NCBI GenBank assembly: GCA_964513975.1
Contig: CAZEON010000029.1
Location: forward strand, 1-14,763
DNA: 14,763 bases
Reading direction: 5' to 3'
Origin: CAZVBV01 sp964513975
Lineage (GTDB): Bacteria; Patescibacteriota; Gracilibacteria; UBA4473
The notes below the pieces were generated by a model. It saw nothing but the letters and a program-made list of their open reading frames with translations, was not told where the DNA came from and ran no database searches. How positions within the stretch are numbered: position 1 is the stretch's first letter; every line of letters begins with the position of its first letter. Positions 5,905 to 12,534 of the stretch are shown here, one piece after another. Position numbers and translations under genes: made by a program.

Positions 5905-6954
5905 TCATCCCCGAAATTCTAATACATAGTGTTTTAATATTTCGCAAAAGTTCTCTACCGCTTTATCCGTCAGGAATTTATGAAGACTAATGCGAATCGG
6001 ATACTGCCATTCTGGATCTTGTTCGAGGTACGCAATGGTTTTTGTTGGCGTGAGAATATCGCTCGTACACGCTGATCCCGTCGATACGCAAATCCCTTCT
6101 TTCTCGGATAACACCGACATGAGTTCCGCTCCCCGCAGTCCTTTGAATGCCACAGAGATTGTTCCAGGAATACGATCAAAATCGCTACTGTGAATCTTAG
6201 AATCAGGGATGTTCTTCACGCAGGTTTCGATCTGCTCTGTCCATTTTTGCAACTTGGCAACGGTTTCTTTTTCCTCTTCAAACGCAATGCGAAACGCTTC
6301 CGCCATCCCGGCAATCAGCCAGCAATTTTTCGTGTGACGATCTTTGGAAAGCTCTGGGAAATCTTCAGGATTCTTTAAATACAGAAGTCCGACCATCTTT
6401 GGTCCGTAGATTTTTTGCGGAGCGAAACTCACCGCGTCCACGTGGTCGATGTCGAATTTTAGTCCTTTTCCAATCGCCTGTGCCCAGTCTTCCAAGATTA
6501 TTGCCTCTGGAAATTTTTCTCGCAGTATTTTGGAATCAAAAAGTTCTCCTGTTTCCGCATTCGCCTTCATTTGTGCGAGCACTTTTGGGGGATTGGAAAC
6601 AAATTCCACACACGCCCCTCGTGGGCAAAAGTGGTTCTTTTCAGGAACTTCATCAAGAGTCGAAGAGTGTTCCACACGAGAACAGGCAATATTCTCCCAT
6701 CCAAAACGCTTTGAACACGCCCAGAGAAAGCGACGATTGCTGTCAGTGCCGGAATAGGTAACCGCCAACTGTGCCACTGTAACGCCCAATAAGTCCGCAA
6801 TGGTGCTGAGAGACTCATCGATTACTTTTTGCGCCTCAAATCCACGCACATGTCTGGAATTATTGTTCCCAAACTTTACCATGTGCTTCTCCATGACAGC
6901 GATAACTCGCGGATCGAGGGGCGTTGTTGCGGCGGCGTCAAAATAATTTTCCAT
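5905..6954 (-). CDS. Divergent PLP-dependent cysteine desulfurase (NifS/IscS family)
   Basis: The 349-residue protein follows class V aminotransferase architecture: FDAAATTPLDPRV at the N-terminus, SGTDSN (68-73), VEHSS with H96, NAETG (132-136), EDWAQAIG with D156 and Q159, the PLP lysine K181 in FAPQKIYGPK, and the catalytic loop STGSACTS with C296 followed by PIRISL. It would release sulfur from cysteine as an enzyme persulfide for tRNA thiolation or Fe-S assembly. Three features are unusual. The residue before the PLP lysine is Gln instead of the usual His; the GGGQExGxRSGT segment after it is replaced by a short KDRHTKN stretch; and the length is about 40-50 residues below typical. I chose the ATG at 6954 because MENYFDAAATTP matches the family start; one at 6978 is possible. 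It overlaps the methyltransferase end by 17 bases. Confidence 0.88.
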   Translation of the reverse strand: MENYFDAAATTPLDPRVIAVMEKHMVKFGNNNSRHVRGFEAQKVIDESLSTIADLLGVTVAQLAVTYSGTDSNRRFLWACSKRFGWENIACSRVEHSSTLDEVPEKNHFCPRGACVEFVSNPPKVLAQMKANAETGELFDSKILREKFPEAIILEDWAQAIGKGLKFDIDHVDAVSFAPQKIYGPKMVGLLYLKNPEDFPELSKDRHTKNCWLIAGMAEAFRIAFEEEKETVAKLQKWTEQIETCVKNIPDSKIHSSDFDRIPGTISVAFKGLRGAELMSVLSEKEGICVSTGSACTSDILTPTKTIAYLEQDPEWQYPIRISLHKFLTDKAVENFCEILKHYVLEFRG

Positions 6955-7576
6955 TGTGTTTCTTTCCCACGATAACATAGTTTCTATCGCGAAGAAGCTG
7001 GCAGAAGGTAACGCTTAACCCGGCTCTGTGCAAGAGTTTTTTCAAATCTTTGTCGGTTACATTCCGATAGGTTCTCGGATGTTTTTCCACACCAAACGGA
7101 ATCGTCCAGTTTTTTCCATTCCCCGCCCAAAAATTGGACCAGAAGTGCTTTCTTGGCAATTTCCAGGTCGTCAAAAAGAGTGTCCCGCCTGGTTTTAGCA
7201 CTCTGCAACACTCTTGCAAAAACTTCTTTTGTTCGGGCTCAGATAAGATATGGTGAAAACTTGCCACGCCTGTCACGATATCAAAGTTGTCATCCCCAAA
7301 AGGAAGGGGCGTTGTGAAATCTTTATGAAAAAAGTGGTCGCGGGGGAAGGTTTTTCGAGCCACTTCGAGTAATTTTTCCGATACATCAAGTCCAAAGTAA
7401 TCCCCATCACGAATGATCTCAACGGGGAGGGATTGGCGCAATCGCCCATTCCCACACCCAAGATCAAGGACTCTATCTCCCTTCTTTGTTTCTTTGAGCA
7501 ACACTTCAAATTCTGGCCACGCATTTTTACGGGTTTGAGAGAAGTCATGCGCGAACAGGTCGTACTGGGAGTTCAT
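6938..7576 (-). CDS. Class I SAM methyltransferase, Trm9/ALKBH8-like
   Basis: The 212-residue protein is a compact Rossmann methyltransferase. The N-terminal signature YDLFAHDFSQTRKNAWPEF (residues 5-23) closely resembles the start of Trm9/ALKBH8 tRNA wobble-uridine methyltransferases (yeast Trm9 has HFSQTRYKPWP). Motif I is VLDLGCGNGR (36-45), the ribose-binding acid is D64 in GLDVS, post-motif residues are NFDIV (98-102), and SFHHI (107-111) corresponds to the VVHHW region of Trm9. In eukaryotes this family forms mcm5U in tRNA; a tRNA substrate here is inferred from similarity only. I chose the ATG at 7576; a GTG at 7594 would add six residues. The gene begins 48 bases after the small gene upstream and its TGA lies 17 bases inside the desulfurase gene, so the two are probably co-translated. 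Confidence 0.88.
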   Translation of the reverse strand: MNSQYDLFAHDFSQTRKNAWPEFEVLLKETKKGDRVLDLGCGNGRLRQSLPVEIIRDGDYFGLDVSEKLLEVARKTFPRDHFFHKDFTTPLPFGDDNFDIVTGVASFHHILSEPEQKKFLQECCRVLKPGGTLFLTTWKLPRKHFWSNFWAGNGKNWTIPFGVEKHPRTYRNVTDKDLKKLLHRAGLSVTFCQLLRDRNYVIVGKKHNGKLF

Positions 7577-7624
7577 TTCAAGGCGAACGTACACCAGGTT
7601 TCTGCTTCGCGCAAGAAGTTCTAT

Positions 7625-7873
7625 TTAAAACTTGTCAAAGGGACCCTTTCTTTCAAAAAAATGTGGCTTGGGGATAGCCACTTTACCTTCGGGGACAGGG
7701 GGATCTGTTTCCACTTCCAGAAACTCTCCATTCTTGTTTACTGGGAAGAAGTTAATATGCTTATTGATCTCTTTTTTAAATTTCAAAAGGTCTTGCTCGG
7801 TGAGTCCTCTCGACTGATCAATGGTCTTAATTTCTTCGCCTATTTTATAAAGTTCTGTATTCATAGTCTGCAT
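7625..7873 (-). CDS. Small soluble protein of unknown function
   Basis: I do not recognise this 82-residue protein. Residues about 4-40 look helical and strongly charged (ELYKIGEEIKTID, then LTEQDLLKFKKEINKHI), while the rest is extended and Pro-rich (ETDPPVPEGKVAIPKPHFF). There is no membrane segment, signal peptide or Cys. The start can be the ATG at 7873 or at 7864; no Shine-Dalgarno sequence is visible at either. The upstream gap of 77 bases is AT-rich, with a TTGACT (7918-7913) that could be a -35 box, so the gene may start the transcript that includes the methyltransferase 48 bases downstream. The frame is clean and tightly spaced between genes of the same strand, which supports a real gene. 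Confidence 0.65.
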   Translation of the reverse strand: MQTMNTELYKIGEEIKTIDQSRGLTEQDLLKFKKEINKHINFFPVNKNGEFLEVETDPPVPEGKVAIPKPHFFERKGPFDKF

Positions 7874-7950
7874 GAATAATTTATGTGATTTATTGCAAAA
7901 TATTTAACAAAAGTCAATTTTTTTGTTGCTCTGGAGGTTGCGCAAGATGA

Positions 7951-9606
7951 TTAATTCACCTCATCCACAAAACATTTCTCACACCAAACTTTTTCTTTTC
8001 GCTCAGGAGCAAAAACGGTTTGCATCTTTATCCCACATTTTCCACACGTACGTTCAAAGAGATGTCTCGGCGGACGAAATTTCATCCGTCGGAGATGTCT
8101 GGCATCTGGGCTTATGTGCGGAATCGCGACATTCATTTTTTTGTAGAACGCCAGCTCCTGAGGAATGATTTTGTAATTTTTACCCGTTTCTTCGCACAGC
8201 AGAACTTCGTCACAAACCGATTCCTCAACTTCTCCGAGTTCGTCAGGGAGTGTGTAGGTTTGTTTCTTGAATTCCTTCTTATCGGGTTCTTGCCATCGCC
8301 ATCCACGCGCCAAAACTTCTTCTTTTGTAAGCGGGAAGTATTCATGCGCCACGGTTTCGTTGTACGCGTGCGGAGAGATGGAGCTTGGGAAAAATTCCCC
8401 CCATTCCCCTGTTTTCTTCATGTGTTCCACGATTTTTTCACGAAGCGCCTTGTATTCTTCTTCTGTGTATTGCTTATTTAAAATACAGTACTTCCCCTGA
8501 TTAATCCCAATACATCCAAACATATCGTGTGAATTTTCACAGAGATCGCAGTACGCCAGTTCGTGCGAGAAGTGGGTCGCCATAGAGCACAAACAAAACT
8601 TCATGTTCAGCGTACTAATCAGCTCAACGCTTGCCTCTGGCTTATAGAGCGAGTAATTAAGGTCTCGGCAATCAGTGGCCTCTAGCACGTCGTAGAGAAA
8701 TGAGGAGTCCTCACAATGGCTGACATTGAAGGCAAAGTGCGTGTTCTTACAGTGATTAATATTGTTTCCGTCTGAGTTCTCTGAATTGAGAATCATCATA
8801 TTTTTATGGAGCGCGTCATTTTTAAACATTTCCAAAAATTTATCCCGGTACATTTCATAATGTTTGTGAGAATCCATACGAAGTTCTGCTTTTTGTTTTT
8901 GAAATTCTTCTTTCGTGAGTTGTTCGTTAAAAATACAGTTCGTTTTTCGCCGCAAATTCCAGCAAAAAATACAATCCGCACACCCCTTACAATCATAACA
9001 AAAGTCACTTCCGTTGCAGTTCTCTAGGTACATAGATCCCCGCACATCAAAAGCGTTGTAACAATTAATCGATTCGTAGACGAGCTCAGAATTGTAGACA
9101 AAGGTGTTGTCCGCACAGTTTTTTGAGTACTTGGTAAACAGGTTGTAGTAACAATCTTCGTTTCCTTCTCCGGCAATGTCGAGATAGCAATTCTTGTCGT
9201 CGCCACAGTAATTACAGTAATCTGAATTTTCACAATTCACAGTATCCATATTTCGTCGGGGAACTTTGTTCATGAGTTCCTGAAACTGCTCAAAAAATGG
9301 TCTCTCGAAATCAAACTCTTGTCCGTAATCAAAAGCATCCCACTTGTCACCCCGCCATACCTTGTGTTCGTATACGGGAAAGGGCGCCCCTTCTGGATAA
9401 ATAGAAACAATTGGCTGTCCCGTGAGGTCGCATTTTCGTTTGTAAAACACACGATCATTCCGCCAACACATCCGTCGTCGATTACGTTCGTCTGGACAGA
9501 GTGTGGGCATAGGAAGCCCAAGTCGCTCGTAGACTTTGATGTCCTGATCGGTAACTTCAAACGCCTGACCCGAAACCGTACATATTTTTTTTATGAATAT
9601 TGGCAA
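7951..9606 (-). CDS. Cys-rich two-module protein with degraded zinc ribbons and a CxxC-x17-CxxC tail, paralog B
   Basis: This is a paralog of the protein at 3495-5036: the same WRNDRVFYKRKCDLTGQPIVS block, two Cys-rich modules closing with FNEQLTKEEF and LNKQYTEEEY, then GEWGEFFP and NYKIIPQELAFYKKM segments. Several zinc ligands are missing. The N-terminal ribbon is CTVS-x24-CPDE, and the C-terminal one is CEET-x24-SPDA, with one of four Cys left. Instead it has an extra zinc ribbon at the extreme C-terminus, CGKC-x17-CEKC (C521, C524, C542, C545), matching the known CxxC-x17-CxxC domain spacing. No ATG fits the start. The frame opens at 9636, but homology to MKKCTLC in paralog A favours TTG at 9606 (or 9612), which would also leave room for a promoter at 9642-9669. 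The function is unknown and metal binding is likely. Confidence 0.85.
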   Translation of the reverse strand: MPIFIKKICTVSGQAFEVTDQDIKVYERLGLPMPTLCPDERNRRRMCWRNDRVFYKRKCDLTGQPIVSIYPEGAPFPVYEHKVWRGDKWDAFDYGQEFDFERPFFEQFQELMNKVPRRNMDTVNCENSDYCNYCGDDKNCYLDIAGEGNEDCYYNLFTKYSKNCADNTFVYNSELVYESINCYNAFDVRGSMYLENCNGSDFCYDCKGCADCIFCWNLRRKTNCIFNEQLTKEEFQKQKAELRMDSHKHYEMYRDKFLEMFKNDALHKNMMILNSENSDGNNINHCKNTHFAFNVSHCEDSSFLYDVLEATDCRDLNYSLYKPEASVELISTLNMKFCLCSMATHFSHELAYCDLCENSHDMFGCIGINQGKYCILNKQYTEEEYKALREKIVEHMKKTGEWGEFFPSSISPHAYNETVAHEYFPLTKEEVLARGWRWQEPDKKEFKKQTYTLPDELGEVEESVCDEVLLCEETGKNYKIIPQELAFYKKMNVAIPHISPDARHLRRMKFRPPRHLFERTCGKCGIKMQTVFAPERKEKVWCEKCFVDEVN

Positions 9607-9641
9607 TGACAAATAAAGACTTATTCTTGCTAACAAGCATA

Positions 9642-9669
9642 AGTATATAATATTGAGAAATTCTTACAA
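9642..9669 (-). promoter_or_regulatory. Possible promoter of the Cys-rich paralog B gene
   Basis: On the minus strand TTGTAA (9669-9664) and TATACT (9647-9642) are separated by 16 bases. Transcription would start near 9635, which makes a translation start at 9636 unlikely and supports one at 9606-9612. An imperfect inverted repeat, TTATTCTTG and CAAGCATAA around CTAA (9621-9642), overlaps the start region and could be an operator. Confidence 0.4.
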
Positions 9670-9750
9670 TGACCCCCCTTTGCTAAAAAACAAAAAATCC
9701 ACTCTCTCGCAACAAACTATTTTAGAAATCCAATATTTTGTGATTGAAAA

Positions 9751-11280
9751 TTATGCTGAATTTTTTTGAGGGATGAGTAAACAAAAAAGAAGGGTTATCG
9801 CAATAATTCCTAAAGCACTCACAACCGTCATCACATTATTTTGAATAAAATTCGCATAAATAAAAACTGGTAATCCAAGAAAGAACGCAACTAAGACTCC
9901 CCAAAAAACTCCTTTCGGATTCAGTCTGTCCCAATAAAGACTTAGAATGGTCGGAACTACCACACAAGCGGCAATGGTATTAAAAACCCACCAGAGATGA
10001 AACAATTCAAACCGAGGAATGTAAATAACGGCCATAGCAACAAGAAACCCTAGGATTGTTAAAGCCACCATTGCGGTTCGTGCTCCTGACATTCTTCTTG
10101 CGTCTAATATATACTTATAAAGTTTCTCTTTATCTGATAATTTTTCTCCTTTTTCAAATCGCAACATTATCTCATGATCCTTTTTTGTATATTTCATCAC
10201 ATCCGTCGAATATAAACTCGCGGCAGCATTCAAGCCAGAATCAATCGTTGAACTGAGCGCACTTATAAGCATGACAATAAATAATACGGTTGCCCACGTT
10301 GGCAACAATTTCCCTACCACTAATACACCAACCATAGAAGTATCTATTCCTTCGGGAATAGACATCATCATCTCTGGGCTCGCCCCAATAAACCCAAGTG
10401 TTCCCAAGGCAACGGGAACAACCCCAAAAACAAGGGCTCCAAAAATAAAGGCTTTTTTTAGATGTCCTTTTTTGATAGCAAATCCCCTTTGCCAGTATTG
10501 TTGATCAGAAACAGCTCCTGAAATAAGACCAATGGCGGTTACAATTCCTAAAGAAAATGCCAGTTTGGGATCAAATACATTTAAAGTATTCCCCGCCATT
10601 CCCCCTAATCCACTCAAAACAACGCCCCCTCCGACAATAGAAAAAATCCAAGGAATGATAATACCTATGGCAAGAAGAAGAATAATTAATTGAATAAAAT
10701 CAGTAATAACCGAAGCTTCTAATCCAGACAAAAGAGAATAAATTAATGGGATAGCGGCTAATATTGCAATTGTCAATACAGCTACTGCTTGATAAACGGG
10801 AATCCCTAGCATAAGTGCAAGCAAGTTTCCTCCTGCATAGAGCTGTACTGCAACCGCCATTAATTGATAAAAGAAAAACGGGAAAAGATATATTTTATGA
10901 ACTCGATTATCTTTTAATTTGTATTTAATCCATTGTGGAAGTGTGTAGCCATAAGGCATTTTTTTTCGAATAATCGGCGCAAGGACTGCAAAAAGCCCAA
11001 GCGCTAAAATGTTGGGGGCAACAAACCAAAACAAACCTACGAGCCCATTTTGATAAGCAAAAAGAGTCGAAATAAAAAGAGCCGGAGCCCAAATCCACGA
11101 AGCGGCAATACTAGATCCTCCAAGAAGCCAATTAACTTGCCGTCTTCCTACAAGGAATCCTTCAATGGAACTAAATTTATGCCAACGAGCAAATAAATAT
11201 GTTGCCACGAGCATAAACAATCCAAATACCAATAAGACAAGATAGGTACCTCCGATTGAAAAATTTACAATTGATTCCAT
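9751..11280 (-). CDS. Sodium/solute symporter family (SSS) permease, DUR3-like
   Basis: The 509-residue protein is hydrophobic throughout, with about 13 membrane helices as expected for the LeuT-fold SSS family. Family marks are GGSSIAASWIWAPALFIST (residues 54-72), SGLEASVITDFIQLIIL (185-201), SDQQYWQRGFA (258-268, compare DQxYWQR in DUR3 and related carriers) and ALSSTIDSGLNAAAS (341-355), whose Ser pair supplies the Na2 sodium site in vSGLT. The AASWxWAxxL and DQxYWQR motifs place it nearest the urea/polyamine (DUR3) branch, but the substrate cannot be told from sequence alone. A charged cytoplasmic loop lies at about 363-398. The ATG at 11280 gives the normal N-terminus; no Shine-Dalgarno sequence is seen. 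It is transcribed away from the TrmB-like regulator, which may control it. No clear terminator follows in 9637-9750. Confidence 0.92.
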   Translation of the reverse strand: MESIVNFSIGGTYLVLLVFGLFMLVATYLFARWHKFSSIEGFLVGRRQVNWLLGGSSIAASWIWAPALFISTLFAYQNGLVGLFWFVAPNILALGLFAVLAPIIRKKMPYGYTLPQWIKYKLKDNRVHKIYLFPFFFYQLMAVAVQLYAGGNLLALMLGIPVYQAVAVLTIAILAAIPLIYSLLSGLEASVITDFIQLIILLLAIGIIIPWIFSIVGGGVVLSGLGGMAGNTLNVFDPKLAFSLGIVTAIGLISGAVSDQQYWQRGFAIKKGHLKKAFIFGALVFGVVPVALGTLGFIGASPEMMMSIPEGIDTSMVGVLVVGKLLPTWATVLFIVMLISALSSTIDSGLNAAASLYSTDVMKYTKKDHEIMLRFEKGEKLSDKEKLYKYILDARRMSGARTAMVALTILGFLVAMAVIYIPRFELFHLWWVFNTIAACVVVPTILSLYWDRLNPKGVFWGVLVAFFLGLPVFIYANFIQNNVMTVVSALGIIAITLLFCLLIPQKNSA

Positions 11281-11295
11281 AGTATTTTCAAGTTA

Positions 11296-11324
11296 AGAAT
11301 AATCTAATTTCTGTAATTACCCAA
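11296..11324 (-). promoter_or_regulatory. Candidate promoter of the symporter gene
   Basis: On the minus strand TTGGGT (11324-11319) and TATTCT (11301-11296) are 17 bases apart. The expected start, near 11289, would give a leader of about nine bases, in keeping with the lack of a Shine-Dalgarno site. Confidence 0.4.
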
Positions 11325-11371
11325 AATATTATTCTCATAAAAAAAAGTGTGTTATTCATTTGAAAAAATAT

Positions 11372-11400
11372 TTGATATTACGCACAGAAATATATATATT
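11372..11400 (+). promoter_or_regulatory. Promoter of the TrmB-like regulator
   Basis: TTGATA (11372-11377) and TATATT (11395-11400) are separated by exactly 17 bases, both close to the sigma-70 consensus. The start would lie near 11407, after the in-frame ATG at 11360, which rules that ATG out for this transcript. Confidence 0.65.
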
Positions 11401-11408
11401 AATAACGA

Positions 11409-11446
11409 GTGGCAAATGCCACCACGTGGTGATATATACCACCACG
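11409..11446. promoter_or_regulatory. Palindromic operator region upstream of the TrmB-like gene
   Basis: Three overlapping palindromes are packed here: GTGGCA-aa-TGCCAC (11409-11422), CACCACGTGGTG (11420-11431) and CGTGGT with ACCACG around a 10-base centre (11425-11446). CCACCACG also occurs as a direct repeat at 11419-11426 and 11439-11446, a 20-base step, or about two helical turns. The region begins at the predicted transcription start and ends 15 bases before the ATG, so binding there would block transcription. Confidence 0.65.
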
Positions 11447-11461
11447 ATTAACAAAATCACA

Positions 11462-12250
11462 ATGTACGAAAAGGTTTTCGAGCAATTCGGGTTCGCGAAA
11501 AATGAAGCTATTATCTACGAAGTCCTCCTTACGGAGGGGGAGTTATCTGTTGGAGATGTTGCCAAAAAATCAGAAGTACACCGCCGGAATGTATACGATT
11601 CTCTTAATCGACTCATTGAAAAAGGGGTTGTTTTTGAGATCTACAATCAAAGAGAAAACCACTATCAAGCCGTTGATCCTCACAAGTTCCGCGAGTTTAT
11701 TCAGGAGAGAGAAGATATGCTTGATCGTGTTATGCCATCTCTCCAAGAGCTTTATAAGGCCGTCCCTCATAAGGACGATGTCTTTGTGTATCGTGGACCA
11801 GAGGGATGGAAAAATTATATGAACGACATGCTTCAGACGGAGGAAACCGCGTATTTCATCGGCGCAAAGGGGATGTGGCTTGATGAACGCGTGAAACACT
11901 TTTTCCCTCGGTTTGAGAAAGAATTCAAAGCAAAAGGCATGAAGTTCTACCACCTCTTCGATCACGAAGTAAAAGAACAATGTCCAGAGATTTTTGACCA
12001 CACCGGGAAAAACCATCGATTCCTTCCTTCTGAATATTCTTCCGGTGGCGCTATCGATATTTTTGGTGATCGCGTAAACATTCTTTCGAATGCAAAAATT
12101 GGAGGATTCGGAGAAGACTTCAGCTTCACGGTGATTGTAAACAAAGACATCGCTGACTCTTTCAGGAAGTGGTTCCATCTCATGTGGGATTTGTGCCCAG
12201 AGGAGAAGCACCCGAAAAAACGAAAATCCACTCCCTCGAAAAAAGTCTGA
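11462..12250 (+). CDS. TrmB-family transcriptional regulator
   Basis: The 262-residue protein has an N-terminal TrmB-type winged helix (residues 1-75: FGFAKNEAIIYEVLL, then GDVAKKSEVHRRNVYDSLNRLIEKG as helix-turn-helix and a wing ending near HYQAVDP), a short helical linker (76-100), and a C-terminal domain with VFVYRGPEGWKNYMNDML, YFIGAKGMW and AIDIFGDRVNILS followed by FTVIVNKDIADSFRKWFHLMWD. That layout fits TrmB regulators, whose C-terminal domain senses a small molecule, often a sugar. The family is frequent in archaea and also found in bacteria. The ATG at 11462 is preferred: an ATG at 11360 would place promoter and operator DNA inside the protein. It stops with TGA. It diverges from the symporter and probably represses itself. 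Confidence 0.9.
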   Translation: MYEKVFEQFGFAKNEAIIYEVLLTEGELSVGDVAKKSEVHRRNVYDSLNRLIEKGVVFEIYNQRENHYQAVDPHKFREFIQEREDMLDRVMPSLQELYKAVPHKDDVFVYRGPEGWKNYMNDMLQTEETAYFIGAKGMWLDERVKHFFPRFEKEFKAKGMKFYHLFDHEVKEQCPEIFDHTGKNHRFLPSEYSSGGAIDIFGDRVNILSNAKIGGFGEDFSFTVIVNKDIADSFRKWFHLMWDLCPEEKHPKKRKSTPSKKV

Positions 12251-12259
12251 ACCTATTTG

Positions 12260-12394
12260 GTCATTCTGGCTTGCCCAGAATCTTGAAAGGATAGCAACTG
12301 TTGGCAGAGTGAAACGAATAACCACCATTGGTTGGGCGCTAAGCGCTTAAAAGTCTGTCTCTTCTTCGTCCGATTCTGGACAAGCCAGAATGAC
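12260..12394. repeat. Nested inverted repeat, copy 3
   Basis: The left arm (12260-12282) and right arm (12372-12394) are inverted copies identical at 22 of 23 bases, with 89 bases between. Each arm is itself a hairpin of ATTCTGG and CCAGAAT around a 5-base loop. The outer ends read GTCATTC and GAATGAC, as in the other copies, although the inner sequence differs. A run of nine Gs follows at 12396-12404, and a further half-site, ACGGGGATGACAGG, occurs at 12450-12463. The element fills the gap after the regulator gene. Confidence 0.8.
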
Positions 12395-12482
12395 AGGGGG
12401 GGGGTAAGGACTGGATTCCTTCCAGAGCCTGTACTCGTGAAATCAGAGACGGGGATGACAGGAAATTTTTATACCCTAAAAA

Positions 12483-12510
12483 TTGACACTTTCCCCTTCG
12501 TGCGTAGAGT
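12483..12510 (+). promoter_or_regulatory. Probable promoter of fusA
   Basis: A consensus TTGACA (12483-12488) is followed after 16 bases by TAGAGT (12505-12510), a fair -10 box. The leader to the ATG at 12535 would be about 17 bases and has no Shine-Dalgarno sequence. Confidence 0.5.
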
Positions 12511-12534
12511 AGGCGCGATTTTTAACTTACTTAC

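Noticed and set aside
7625..7873. Faint resemblance of the small protein to GatC (LTEQDLLKF and a C-terminal FF)
   Set aside because: The match is limited to a generic amphipathic helix, the GatC C-terminal motifs are absent, and no gatA or gatB is nearby.
11360..11461. Longer N-terminus for the TrmB-like regulator, starting at 11360
   Set aside because: This stretch holds the promoter and the palindromes, and the family's first helix begins at the ATG at 11462.
11570..12328. Long antisense frame opposite the regulator (252 codons), and a similar one opposite ychF (1797-2261)
   Set aside because: Both are shadows of well-supported genes. Their translations show no family motifs.
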